From Alphaproteobacteria bacterium (GTDB taxonomy: Bacteria; Pseudomonadota; Alphaproteobacteria; Caulobacterales; Parvularculaceae): a DNA stretch of 64,000 nt. Shown piece after piece: positions 18,065 through 27,099 of this stretch. How positions within the stretch are numbered: the first letter of the stretch is position 1; each line of letters opens with the position of its first letter. The notes under the pieces are model-generated. The model saw only the letters and a program-made list of their open reading frames with translations, made no database searches and had not been told where the DNA came from. Position numbers and translations under genes: made by a program. The stretch lies in NCBI GenBank assembly GCA_030433215.1, contig JAUIMC010000003.1, positions 62,001 to 126,000 on the forward strand, given 5' to 3'.

Positions 18065-18499
18065 CTACTCGCCTGAGCCCCCGCCTGAACCTCCGTCTGA
18101 GCCTTGATCCACCGGCCGGCGCAGGCACAGGAGCGGGCTCGCAATCCCGCCGACCCGCACGAAGCCGACGCCCTCGGTCTCGATGATGAAGAGCGAGACA
18201 TCCGCCGTGAAGCCGCCATCCGGCGGGCTTGAAAAGGGAACGTCGTCCGCCGCCCAGACGAGCCGCCCGCCAATATCGACGACCGCCGCCTTGCCTTCCC
18301 AGCAGCCGGAATAGGCGCAGACCGCAAAGGCGCCGTCGCGCCGGGCGCTAATCGCCATGGGCGTCGTTTCCCCTTCCGGCCGGGCCGCGCAGCCATCCGC
18401 CGCGCACCAGACCTCGATATCGTTGGAACAGGCCCAGCGGTCCGGCGGGATTTCCGATTTCGAGGCGGACAAAAGCGCGGCGAGAAGCAGCGTCAGCAT
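18065..18499 (-). CDS. Small secreted hypothetical protein
   Basis: The 144-residue protein has a short signal peptide (MLTLLLAALLSASKS) and a mature part with several cysteines (WACSNDIEVWCAADGC, AVCAYSGCWEGKA, LLCLRR) that could form disulphides in the periplasm, ending in a Gly/Ser-rich tail. The beta-rich pattern suggests a small globular domain. AAAGGAACC lies before the ATG. I recognise no family. It stands alone, 100 bases after YggT and 185 bases from tRNA-Ala. Confidence 0.6.
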   Translation of the reverse strand: MLTLLLAALLSASKSEIPPDRWACSNDIEVWCAADGCAARPEGETTPMAISARRDGAFAVCAYSGCWEGKAAVVDIGGRLVWAADDVPFSSPPDGGFTADVSLFIIETEGVGFVRVGGIASPLLCLRRPVDQGSDGGSGGGSGE

Positions 18500-18683
18500 G
18501 GGCGGTTCCTTTCATGGAAAGGCGTAAAGACTAGGCCGGAAGCGGTCTGCGAGCCACGGCAAACCGGTCCTAAGCCGCAAATGGGGCGTCAATGAGCCGA
18601 TTGACATTTCGTCCCGTCAGGCCCTATGACGCCGCTTCCCAAACGGGGCCGCGCCCTTTTCAGGACGCCGCCCTTCCCGGATC

Positions 18684-18759
<76 letters not shown>

Positions 18760-18816
18760 TTTTCATATCTCACGGCAATGCGCTTCGCGCAGCTTCCCGC
18801 CAGCACCGCCTTGCGC

Positions 18817-20340
18817 CTAAGTCGGCTTGATGTTGGCGTTCTGGTTGAAGAAGTTGTCCGGATCGATGCTCGATTTGATCGCCCTTAACCGCTTCAGCCT
18901 TTCCGGTTCATAGGCGTCGGCGACCCGCGACGGCGGTTCCTCCTTGCCGATGAAGTTCACATAGACGCCGCCGGCGTCGATGGCGCGCAGGGCGCGATGG
19001 AACTCGTATGTCCACGCCAGATGCCGCCTCGCCTCCTCGGTTTTCAGCCACCGGGTCTGGATCACATAGGCGTATTTCGCGTCACGATGGCCAAAGGCCG
19101 CATCGGCGGCGCCGGCGCGGGAGAATTCGCCGCCAAGAAGCGCAACTTTGAAATCGCTGAAAGGGCTGGATGCCGCGTTGACGAATGTCGAGATGACATT
19201 GCGCACGTCGGCATCGTAGGCATTGAGATAGCCCCCGACCCATTCATTGCAGAAGCCGTCGCCCCAAGCGGCATCCAGCGCCGACTGCCATTCCGGATAA
19301 GACCGCCGTTTCAACGACGCGCCCAACGGGACCGCAGCCTTCAGAAGCGGCGCCGTGATGCGCTCGCCCTCCGATTGCCCGCCGGTCCAGGTGACCGCGA
19401 GGATCAGAACGGGTTTGCCGTGAACCGACTTTTCCAGCAGCGGCGACGGCGGCGCCATCCGGTGGAGCATCCAGACATTGAGATCGTCGGGCGCGCCGTC
19501 GAGATAGCCGTCCAGAAAACGGCCGACACGATCAAGGTCTTCCAGCGAATAGAAAATCAGGCCCGCATAAACGCTGTCCAGTTCGTGCAGCCGGTAATGC
19601 AGCCGCGCCGCTGCGCCGAAATTGCCGCCGCCGCCGCGCAGCGCCCAAAGAAGGTCCTCGTTTTCGCGGGCGTTCGCCCTGACGAGGTCTCCCGACGCCG
19701 TCACGATATCGGCGCCGATCAGATTATCGCAGCCGGCGCCGAATTTCCGGTGCAGCCATCCGATGCCGCCACCCAGCGTGTATCCCGGCAAGCCGACCAT
19801 GGAGACAATCGCTCCGGTCGCCGCCAGCCCCGCCTTGTGGGTGAGCCCGTCGAACTGCGCGAAGGTCATGCCGGGCTCGACGACGGCGCTTTTGTCATGA
19901 AGGCTGACATCGCCGGCCCTCATCTGCGACAGGTCCATCATCATGCCGCTGTCGCTTACGGCGTATCCGTTGTGATTGTGACCGCCGCCCCGGATCGACA
20001 GAGAGACGCCATTTTCAGAAGCGAATTTCACGGTCCGCCACATGTCTTCGGGCGATGCGGGACGCGCGATCAGTTTGGGGCGCCGGTCGATCGATGCATT
20101 CCATATGGAGCGCGCATGGTCATAGCCATTATCGCCCGGATGAAGGACGGCGCCCTCAAGACCGCGCGCAAAACTGGCAATATCCTTTCGCGACAGGCGC
20201 ACGTCGCCGCCCGCATAACCGGCGAAGGTCACGCCGCCCTTTTCATCCGCCAGCGCATAGCCGCAGGACCGCCCGAGGCCGGCAACGCCGCCAATAGCCG
20301 CAAGCGAAGCGGATCTGTGCAAAAAACCCCGGCGGTTCAT
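18817..20340 (-). CDS. Tat-exported FAD-linked oxidase (BBE family)
   Basis: The start is set at ATG 20340, which overlaps the stop of the peroxiredoxin gene by four bases and begins [18 protein letters not shown], a twin-arginine-like signal (NRRGFL). The 507-residue protein has a PCMH-type FAD-binding domain with [15 protein letters not shown], whose His is the usual covalent FAD ligand, and [12 protein letters not shown], whose Cys matches the second ligand of bicovalent members. The C-terminal berberine-bridge-enzyme segment reads [20 protein letters not shown]. These enzymes oxidise sugars, alcohols or aromatic compounds and pass electrons to O2, releasing H2O2. The substrate is unknown. 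Periplasmic export is inferred from the leader. Confidence 0.88.
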   Translation of the reverse strand: MNRRGFLHRSASLAAIGGVAGLGRSCGYALADEKGGVTFAGYAGGDVRLSRKDIASFARGLEGAVLHPGDNGYDHARSIWNASIDRRPKLIARPASPEDMWRTVKFASENGVSLSIRGGGHNHNGYAVSDSGMMMDLSQMRAGDVSLHDKSAVVEPGMTFAQFDGLTHKAGLAATGAIVSMVGLPGYTLGGGIGWLHRKFGAGCDNLIGADIVTASGDLVRANARENEDLLWALRGGGGNFGAAARLHYRLHELDSVYAGLIFYSLEDLDRVGRFLDGYLDGAPDDLNVWMLHRMAPPSPLLEKSVHGKPVLILAVTWTGGQSEGERITAPLLKAAVPLGASLKRRSYPEWQSALDAAWGDGFCNEWVGGYLNAYDADVRNVISTFVNAASSPFSDFKVALLGGEFSRAGAADAAFGHRDAKYAYVIQTRWLKTEEARRHLAWTYEFHRALRAIDAGGVYVNFIGKEEPPSRVADAYEPERLKRLRAIKSSIDPDNFFNQNANIKPT

Positions 20341-21011
20341 GACCGTTTCCCCAGCGCGGCGACTTTGACATAGCGCATATAGGGCAAGGTGGCGCGCCAG
20401 CCGTCGGGATAAAGGGTCTCCGCCTCCTCGTTGGAAACCGAGGGCGCGATCAACACCTCGCCGTCCGAGAACCACCCCGCCGGCGTCGCCACCTTGTGCC
20501 GCGCCGTCAGTTGCAGGGAGTCGAGGAGCCTCAGGATCTCGCCGAATTCCCGCCCTGTCGTCATCGGATAGGTCATCATGGCGCGAATGGTCTTGTCCGG
20601 CGCAATGAAGAACACGGACCGCACCGTGTAATTGTCCATCGCCGTGCGCCCCGCCGAACTCTCGCCCGCCGACGCCGGAAGCATGTTATAGCGTTTCGCA
20701 ACGCGCAGATCGCTGTCGGCGATCAGGGGAAACCGGACTTGCCGCCCTGTCGCAATCTTGATGTCGGTGATCCAGGCCAGGTGGTCCTTCACACTATCGA
20801 CGCTGAGCCCGATCAGCTTGCAATTTCTCCTCTCGAATTTTTTCTCAAGGCTCGCAGCGTCCGCTAGCTCCGTGGTGCAGACGGGCGTGAAATCCTTTGG
20901 GTGGGAGAACAGAATGCACCACTGATCCCCGATCCATTCATGAAAATCGATGCGGCCCTTTGTGGTTTCCGCAGAAAAGTCCGGCGCAATATCGCCAATT
21001 CGCAATGACAT
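20337..21011 (-). CDS. 1-Cys peroxiredoxin (Prx6 type)
   Basis: The 224-residue protein has the peroxidatic motif HPKDFTPVCTTEL with Cys45, the Prx6-type dimer/C-terminal domain, and the late-domain signature TPAGWFSDGEVLIAPSVS. It lacks a resolving Cys in the usual C-terminal position of 2-Cys enzymes; an extra Cys32 lies near the active site (DQWCILFSHP). It reduces H2O2 and organic peroxides. It is the first gene of a two-gene operon with the exported flavin oxidase, and divergent from an AraC regulator. No signal peptide is seen, so it acts in the cytoplasm. Confidence 0.93.
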   Translation of the reverse strand: MSLRIGDIAPDFSAETTKGRIDFHEWIGDQWCILFSHPKDFTPVCTTELADAASLEKKFERRNCKLIGLSVDSVKDHLAWITDIKIATGRQVRFPLIADSDLRVAKRYNMLPASAGESSAGRTAMDNYTVRSVFFIAPDKTIRAMMTYPMTTGREFGEILRLLDSLQLTARHKVATPAGWFSDGEVLIAPSVSNEEAETLYPDGWRATLPYMRYVKVAALGKRS

Positions 21012-21040
21012 GGGGGCATGCCTTTCCTGGTTGAGGCAAC

Positions 21041-21141
21041 GATCCGGACGGCGTGTCCGCCATGACCAGCGCCGGCAAATCGTTGCGCTTGATGGGAAAG
21101 CTATCTATTGAAGACACCTGTCCGGTTGAATGATCCGGACG
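21041..21141. promoter_or_regulatory. Direct repeat GATCCGGACG in divergent promoter region
   Basis: Two exact copies of the decamer gatccggacg, at 21041-21050 and 21132-21141, flank the centre of the 174-base region between the peroxiredoxin operon and the AraC gene. Both are preceded by TTGA within a few bases and followed within 20 bases by CATGA. They are candidate binding sites for the adjacent AraC protein. Confidence 0.35.
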
Positions 21142-21185
21142 CTCGCCGTCATGATCCAAACGCCGAAATGCAATACGGGTGAAAG

Positions 21186-22130
21186 ATGGACGCGCTTTCT
21201 GATGTCTTGCGCCTCGTAAGGCTGGCCGGCGGAGTCTATCAGCAGGCGGAGTTCACGGCGCCCTGGTGCCTTGAGGGAAAATTGCGGCCGCATCATCTGG
21301 GGCCGATGCTGCATTCCTCCGAACATGTCATCATCTATCATTACGTGCTCGAAGGGTCCGTCTGGGTAAAGATCAAAGACCTCGACCCGCAATTCTACGA
21401 AGCCGGTCAGGTCATCATCATGCCGCATAACGACCTTCACCGGCTCGGCAGCGCCCTCGACATCGAACCGGGATCGAAATCCGAAATCGTAGAAACGCCG
21501 CATCGCCTCGGGCTGACCAAAATGGAATATGGCGGCGGCGGAACGGCGACAAAGCTCATTTGCGGCTATCTCGGCTGCGACAAGCTTGAGGCGAGCCCGC
21601 TCCTCACCTCCTTGCCGCCGATCATCAGCTTTGACGCGCGCAAAGGCGACGCCGCAGACTGGATCATGACGTCGTTCCGTTTTGCGGCGGAAGAAGCGGC
21701 GGCCGGGAAACCGGGCGGCGACGTGATCCTCGCGCGCATTTCGGAACTCCTATTCGTCGAGGCCGTCCGGCGCTACGCCGAGTCGCTGCCGGAAGACGAG
21801 CGGGGATGGCTGGCGGGCCTGCGCGACAAGAAGATCTCAAAGGCGCTTGCGCTCATCCATGCCGATTGCGGTTTCCCTTGGACAGTCGATCTGCTCGCCA
21901 CGGAATGCGCCCTTTCAAGGTCGGCCTTTGCCGATAAATTTTCACGCATTCTCGGCGAGACGCCGATGCAGTATCTCGGTCATTGGCGCCTTCAGGTGGC
22001 GGACCGGCGCTTGAAGGACAGACAAGCCACGATCGCCGATATCGCTAGCGATGTCGGCTTCGGCTCCGAAGCCGCGTTCAGCCGCGCCTATAAGAAACAT
22101 TTCGGGGCGCCCCCGTCGGCGCGGCGCTGA
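21186..22130 (+). CDS. AraC-family regulator with cupin sensor domain
   Basis: The 314-residue protein has an N-terminal cupin-type ligand domain (about 1-180; HVIIYHYVLEGSVWVKI, YEAGQVIIMPHNDLH, ISFDARKGDAADWI) and a C-terminal double helix-turn-helix (KISKALALIHADCGFPWTVDLLATECALSRSAFADKF and the AraC signature DIASDVGFGSEAAFSRAYKKHFG, given in parts). It is transcribed divergently from the peroxiredoxin/flavin-oxidase operon and probably regulates it. It converges on the kinase gene with a 7-base gap. The effector is unknown. Confidence 0.9.
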   Translation: MDALSDVLRLVRLAGGVYQQAEFTAPWCLEGKLRPHHLGPMLHSSEHVIIYHYVLEGSVWVKIKDLDPQFYEAGQVIIMPHNDLHRLGSALDIEPGSKSEIVETPHRLGLTKMEYGGGGTATKLICGYLGCDKLEASPLLTSLPPIISFDARKGDAADWIMTSFRFAAEEAAAGKPGGDVILARISELLFVEAVRRYAESLPEDERGWLAGLRDKKISKALALIHADCGFPWTVDLLATECALSRSAFADKFSRILGETPMQYLGHWRLQVADRRLKDRQATIADIASDVGFGSEAAFSRAYKKHFGAPPSARR

Positions 22131-22137
22131 GGCCGGA

Positions 22138-24531
22138 TCAGCCCTGACAGGCCTTCACCACCGGCGCCTCGTCGGAAATCGCATTGCTTTGCGTATAAGC
22201 CGAGAGCTCGCCGCTTTCATCGAGGGCGCGCCATTTTTCAAGCCCCTCGCGCAGCTCCTTGCACGCCTCGTCGCCCACGCCGCCCGCCTGGAGAATTTCC
22301 GCCAGCGTGATCTGGGACTCCGCCACGCCGCGCGCCAGCGCCGTGTTGTCCGGCTGCTCTCCGGCGAGATTAATGCGCCCGGCAAGACCTTCACGCGCCG
22401 ACCGGATCGCGTCTTCATGGCGGCCAAGCGACGAGAGCGAGCGCGCTTTCTGCATGGTCACGATGGAGATATTGCGGAACGTGCCAAGGTCTTCAGGGTC
22501 CTGCGCGTAAAAATCCCGATAGATGCCTTCCGCCTCCGAAAGGTCCCGGAGAGCCTCTTCGTCATGACCGTCGTAAAGCACATTGGCGCGTTTCCATAAG
22601 CTGCTGGCGAGCGTGCGCGTCAGCGCCGGATCGCCCGGGTTCGACGAAAGAAGATCGCGCAACTGAGAGACGCCGTCATCGAGAGAGGCGAGCGCGGCTT
22701 CATGATCGCCGCCCGTCATATCGGCTTCCCGCGACAGCGCATCGCCGTAATCGACCGCCAGCTTGGCGCGCGCCTGCGCGATGTCGAGATTGTCGGGCTG
22801 GCTTGCGGCGAGGTTTTCGCTCAAGGCGATCGTCTCGCGCAGGATGGAGAGTCCCTCCTCGCCGCGGTCTTCCCAGATATGGGCGCTGGCGCGGATCGTC
22901 ATGACATCGAGAAGCACGGCGGCGTCTTCATGGCTCAAGGCGCCGAGCCGCTCCAGCTCTTTATAGGCCTCTTCCGCAGCCGCGGCTTTCTCGATCGTCG
23001 CGTCGGAATCGTCGCGCCCGAACCATTCATAGATCACATAGGAATAGGCCGCCTGCGCATAGGCGCGCAGGACGTCCGGGTTTTCCGGGCGGCGATCGCG
23101 CAAGTCTGACAGGCGCGCAAAGGCGTCCTCGAGCAAGACGCCCGCTTCGTCCATGCGCCCGAGATTGATCCCGCTGGGCACGCCGACAATATCGGCGAGC
23201 CGGCGATAGCCGACCGCTGTTTCAAGCTCGAGATCGAAGGGCGCGTCCGGCGTGCGGCTCAACACGTCGAGATAATTCTGCGCGGTGCCGGCCACGCGCT
23301 CGCGCGCCGCCGCCGTTCCCGGAATATCGGCGAGGTCGTCGTAAAGGTCGAACATCAAGACCTTCGCCAGGGAGCGCACCTCGTCGAAGCGCGTCGTCGC
23401 GCGCGTTTCCGCCGCTTCCGCGCGAAAATAAAGCGCGGTCATGGCGCCGCCGCCGAGCGTCAGGGTCAAGAACGCCAGACATCCCGCCGCCACCGCGAGC
23501 GGACGGCGCTGAACATATCGGACGAGCGAAAGGCGCCAGTCGTCTCCGCGCGCCTTGACCGCCTGCTGCGCGGCGTAGCGCTCAAGGTCGGCGCTCAATT
23601 CGGTGACGCTCTGATAGCGCTCAGCGGGATCGTCGGCGCGCGCTTTTTGCGCGACCGCGTCAAGATCGGCCTTACGGGGCGCGGCGGCGCCTTGCAGCAA
23701 CAGCTCGAGAATGACCCCCAGGGAGTAAATGTCGGAAACGGTGGTCGCCGGTTCGCCGCGCAGTCTTTCAGGCGCGGTGAATCCCTTGGTCGCGGTCATG
23801 CCGCCGACAGCGGCGCGCGCATCCCCGCCGATGCTGTGCGCAATGCCGAAATCGATCACCTTCGCAACGCCCTCTCCGGTGATCAGCACATTCGCAGAGG
23901 TCAGATCGCGATGCACCACAAGGTTGCGGTGCGCATAGGAAACCGCGGCGCAGATATCGGCGAAAATCCGCAGCCGCTCCTCAAGGTCCGGCGCCCGGTC
24001 TTCGAGATAGGCAAAGAGCGGCGCGCCATCGACATATTCCATCGCGAAATAAGGATGGCCGTCCGGCGTTTCGCCGCCATCATAGAAATGGGCGATGTTC
24101 GGGTGTTTCAGGCGCGCCAGCATGCGGCGCTCCATGCGCAGCCTTTCGACCTGCGCGCCCTTCACGTCCCGTCTCGACACCACCTTGATGGCGGTCGGAT
24201 GCTCGAAATCCGCATCCGCGCGGCGGCCGAGATAAACGACGCCCATGCCGCCGCGGCCGATTTCACGCTCGATGCGGTAATGCCCGATCGTCTCCGGCTT
24301 CATAACATCCTGAAACAAGGCCGCGCCGGCGCCGGTCACAAGACGCCCGCCCGCGCCGTCGCTTTCGCCCGCCTCGGCGGCCTCCAGAAGCGCGAGCGCG
24401 CGTTCACGCACCGTCGCATCACCTTCCGTCTCATTACGGATGAAATCGGCCCGCGTCGCCGCCGGCCGCGCCAGCGCGTCTTCGGCGAGCGTCATAGCGC
24501 GCGCTTCGATTTCGGCGTCAGGCAATGCCAT
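22138..24531 (-). CDS. Membrane Ser/Thr protein kinase with TPR-like sensor region
   Basis: The 797-residue protein starts with about 75 helical residues, then a Hanks-type kinase domain (about 80-340): glycine loop IGRGGMGVVYLGRR, Lys in TAIKVVSRR, catalytic loop VVHRDLTSANVLIT and DFG in KVIDFGIAHS. The catalytic loop has Thr where most Ser/Thr kinases have Lys (HRDLK). A single transmembrane helix lies near 365-388 (LAVAAGCLAFLTLTLGGG), followed by about 400 residues of helical, TPR-like periplasmic sequence. It overlaps the ECF sigma gene upstream by 14 bases. This sigma/kinase pairing is common in proteobacteria and suggests the kinase responds with, or to, the sigma factor. Confidence 0.92.
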   Translation of the reverse strand: MALPDAEIEARAMTLAEDALARPAATRADFIRNETEGDATVRERALALLEAAEAGESDGAGGRLVTGAGAALFQDVMKPETIGHYRIEREIGRGGMGVVYLGRRADADFEHPTAIKVVSRRDVKGAQVERLRMERRMLARLKHPNIAHFYDGGETPDGHPYFAMEYVDGAPLFAYLEDRAPDLEERLRIFADICAAVSYAHRNLVVHRDLTSANVLITGEGVAKVIDFGIAHSIGGDARAAVGGMTATKGFTAPERLRGEPATTVSDIYSLGVILELLLQGAAAPRKADLDAVAQKARADDPAERYQSVTELSADLERYAAQQAVKARGDDWRLSLVRYVQRRPLAVAAGCLAFLTLTLGGGAMTALYFRAEAAETRATTRFDEVRSLAKVLMFDLYDDLADIPGTAAARERVAGTAQNYLDVLSRTPDAPFDLELETAVGYRRLADIVGVPSGINLGRMDEAGVLLEDAFARLSDLRDRRPENPDVLRAYAQAAYSYVIYEWFGRDDSDATIEKAAAAEEAYKELERLGALSHEDAAVLLDVMTIRASAHIWEDRGEEGLSILRETIALSENLAASQPDNLDIAQARAKLAVDYGDALSREADMTGGDHEAALASLDDGVSQLRDLLSSNPGDPALTRTLASSLWKRANVLYDGHDEEALRDLSEAEGIYRDFYAQDPEDLGTFRNISIVTMQKARSLSSLGRHEDAIRSAREGLAGRINLAGEQPDNTALARGVAESQITLAEILQAGGVGDEACKELREGLEKWRALDESGELSAYTQSNAISDEAPVVKACQG

Positions 24532-25123
24532 TGCCGATCGCTTCCTTCAGCCAGGCGCGCGTCACGCTCCATGACCGCTTGATCGTCGCCGGCGACACGC
24601 CTGTGACTTCGGCGATGTCGTCAAGGCTCATCCCGCCGAAATAGCGCATCTCGACAATGCTCGCGCGCTCCGGCGAAATCGCCTGCAAGCGCAACAGCGC
24701 CTCGGACAGCGCCAGCGCCTCAAACGCCGGATCCTGCGCCCCGCCGCAAGACGCCGTCAGCGTGACGACGTCCGCCTTGCGCTTGTCCGCCACCCTGCGG
24801 CGCACATCGTCGACGAGAATGAAACGCATGATGCGCGCGCATAGCGCGATAAAATGGGCCCGGCTCTCAACCACAAGCTCTTTGGCCTGAATGACTTTGA
24901 GAAACGCCTCATTCACGAGATCGCCGGTCACAATGGAGCGCGGCGCGGGATGGCGTTGCAGAATGGAGGATGCGATCACTTCGACTTCATTGTGAACGAG
25001 CCCCACCAGTTCGTTCATCGCGTCGCGGTCGCCTTCTCGCCAGCGACGCAGCAACGAATTGAAAGCCTCGATATCCGCCGCCGCCTGCACCTGCGTCCCC
25101 TGCACACTCAACCGACACTTCAA
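24518..25123 (-). CDS. ECF-type sigma factor paired with Ser/Thr kinase
   Basis: A 201-residue sigma-70-like factor of the ECF-type (TIGR02999-like) group: region 2 has GDLVNEAFLKVIQ and FIALCARIMRFILVDDVRRR, and region 4 has PERASIVEMRYFGGMSLDDIAEVTG plus the recognition helix SPATIKRSW. It directs RNA polymerase to a private regulon, presumably under control of the overlapping kinase gene. The start is uncertain: the longest frame begins with TTG at 25123, but a GTG at 25090 preceded by AGGGGA looks at least as good. Confidence 0.9.
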   Translation of the reverse strand: MKCRLSVQGTQVQAAADIEAFNSLLRRWREGDRDAMNELVGLVHNEVEVIASSILQRHPAPRSIVTGDLVNEAFLKVIQAKELVVESRAHFIALCARIMRFILVDDVRRRVADKRKADVVTLTASCGGAQDPAFEALALSEALLRLQAISPERASIVEMRYFGGMSLDDIAEVTGVSPATIKRSWSVTRAWLKEAIGNGIA

Positions 25124-25573
25124 AACGCCGTCCGCGTGGACGCGCCTTTTTTCCGGAATACAATCTATCCAAAAAAATATGAACCGTTTTTCCCGGCATT
25201 TTCGAAATTAAGGATGAAAGCGCGCGTCGCGCGCCGGATGATTTTCGCCGCCTGCATGCAACGCATGCGGGACAAGATCGTGCGGCCTTGCGGCGCGTGC
25301 GACGACCGACGCAAACAGGATGGCGCCGCCGGTTCACGGCGACGTCGTAGGGGACCGCCCGTTCGGGGAGAGCGGGCGGTCTTTTCTTCTCCAGCCCATC
25401 CCAGCGTACATAACGCGCGGCGCCCCGCCTCAGGCCGCATAGCGCATACATTGCGCACTCATCCTTACACCCATGATTATTCTGGATTTCCCGCCCTGGC
25501 CGGCGGGCGCCAAGGCGGCTGGACAGGTCTTCCTCATGGACTAATATCCGGCCAAATCTCCGGAGGAGGCCCC
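25124..25573. other. Gene-free 450-base interval with an orphan rightward terminator
   Basis: No convincing gene is seen. The left third is AT-rich and presumably holds the ECF sigma promoter. A strong hairpin with a T-run at 25353-25388 faces rightward although no rightward gene precedes it, so a small RNA or leader transcript from about 25150-25390 is possible. The right part carries the promoter region of the aldehyde dehydrogenase. Confidence 0.5.
25353..25388 (+). terminator. Intrinsic terminator without an annotated upstream gene
   Basis: A perfect 9-bp stem (gaccgcccg / cgggcggtc) with an 11-nt loop is followed by ttttctt on the + strand. The opposite strand lacks a T-run, so the direction is rightward. 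Confidence 0.8.
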
Positions 25574-27022
25574 ATGGCCGCAGACACCGCCCGCTCCCCG
25601 TCAGAAGGCCTGACCGATGGCGAGCGCGAACTCGCCCGCCTCTTTGCGCTGCAAAAAGACGCCTACGCCGCCGCTCCCTATCCGCCCTATGAGGAACGCG
25701 CCGCCAATCTGGAGCGCATCATCCGGCTGACGGAAGCGAACGAAGACAAGTTCATCGAGGCCATCAACGCCGATTACGGCCACCGCGCCCGGCAGGAAAC
25801 AGTCATCGCGGAAATCGTCGTCACGGTCTCTGGCGCCAAGATGGCGAAGAAACAGCTCAAGAAATGGATGCAGCCGCGGGGCGTGCCGACGCCCTTGCAC
25901 ATGCTCCCGGCGCGCAGCCGCATCGAGCCGCAGCCCCTCGGGGTCGTCGGCATCATCTCGCCGTGGAACTATCCCCTGCAACTGGCGCTCGCCCCCGCCA
26001 TCGCGGCCCTCGCCGCCGGCAACCGCGTCCTGATCAAGCCGAGCGAACTGACGCCGCATCTCGCCGAGACCCTCAAAACCGCCATCGCATCCGAATTCGA
26101 CGAAAGCGTCTGCGCTGTCGTCACCGGCGGAGTCGAGACGGGCCAGGCTTTCACCGAAACGCCTTTCGATCACCTCCTCTTCACCGGCTCGACATCGGTT
26201 GGCCTGCGCGTCGCGCAGGCCGCGGCAAAGAACCTGACGCCTGTCACGCTGGAGCTCGGCGGCAAGTCCCCGGCGATCATCGACGAGAGCGCCGATATCG
26301 AGACCGCCGCGCGCTCCATCGCCCATGGCAAGATGCTGAACGCGGGCCAGACCTGCGTCGCGCCGGATTATGTCCTGGCGCCGGCGGACAAGGTTGACGC
26401 GACGGTCGAGTCCATCGCCGGCGCGGCGCGGAAAATGTTCCCCGCCATCGACACCACCCATGACTACAGTTCGGTCATTTCCGACCGGCATTTCGAGCGC
26501 CTCAAATCTCTTGTCGAGGAAGCGCGCGACCGCGGCGCGGCGATTGTCGAGGTGGGTTCGGCCAATGCGCTCTATCCGCAACGAAAACTCCCGCTCACCA
26601 TGATCGTCGATCCGCCCGCGGACGCCGCCGTGATGAGAGAAGAGATTTTCGGACCAGTCCTGCCCATCCTGCCGGTCGCCTCGACCGACGAAGCGATTGC
26701 GCATGTGAACAAGAGCGACCGCCCGCTGGCGCTCTACTGGTATGGGGAGAATGACGCAGCGCGCGACAAGGTGCTTCAGAAAACCGTCTCCGGCGGCGTC
26801 ACGGTGAACGACTCGCTGTGGCATGTGGCGCAGGAGAACCTGCCCTTTGGCGGCGTCGGCAAGAGCGGCGTCGGCGCCTATCACGGCGAAACCGGCTTCA
26901 ACACTTTCTCGCATCTAAAGCCGGTCTTCTATCAGAGCCGCTTCGCAAGCAGCGCGCTCCTCCATCCGCCCTATACGGCGAAGACGGACAAAATCATCTC
27001 TTTTGTGCGTAAAATCCTTTAA
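25574..27022 (+). CDS. Coniferyl-type aldehyde dehydrogenase
   Basis: The start is ATG 25574, preceded by GGAGGAGG; the frame is open far upstream but that part lacks family sequence. The 482-residue NAD(P)-dependent ALDH shows [15 protein letters not shown], the Glu base in [10 protein letters not shown], the nucleophile Cys in [11 protein letters not shown] and the family end [18 protein letters not shown]. The short length and sequence style match the coniferyl aldehyde dehydrogenase (CalB-like) branch, which often acts on medium-chain or aromatic aldehydes. It is followed by a GMC alcohol oxidase/dehydrogenase on the same strand, suggesting a two-step alcohol-to-acid pathway. Confidence 0.92.
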   Translation: MAADTARSPSEGLTDGERELARLFALQKDAYAAAPYPPYEERAANLERIIRLTEANEDKFIEAINADYGHRARQETVIAEIVVTVSGAKMAKKQLKKWMQPRGVPTPLHMLPARSRIEPQPLGVVGIISPWNYPLQLALAPAIAALAAGNRVLIKPSELTPHLAETLKTAIASEFDESVCAVVTGGVETGQAFTETPFDHLLFTGSTSVGLRVAQAAAKNLTPVTLELGGKSPAIIDESADIETAARSIAHGKMLNAGQTCVAPDYVLAPADKVDATVESIAGAARKMFPAIDTTHDYSSVISDRHFERLKSLVEEARDRGAAIVEVGSANALYPQRKLPLTMIVDPPADAAVMREEIFGPVLPILPVASTDEAIAHVNKSDRPLALYWYGENDAARDKVLQKTVSGGVTVNDSLWHVAQENLPFGGVGKSGVGAYHGETGFNTFSHLKPVFYQSRFASSALLHPPYTAKTDKIISFVRKIL

Positions 27023-27040
27023 CCGGCGCCGCCGCCGGTT
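27021..27040 (+). other. GC hairpin between ALDH and GMC genes
   Basis: A perfect 8-bp stem (aaccggcg / cgccggtt) with a 4-nt loop begins at the ALDH stop codon. There is no T-run, so it may be an mRNA-stability or partial attenuation element rather than a full terminator. Confidence 0.4.
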
Positions 27041-27099
27041 CTATCCTCCGCGAAGGCGCGCCTGACGCGCCGCGAAGAAGAACAAGAACGGGTGGAAGC

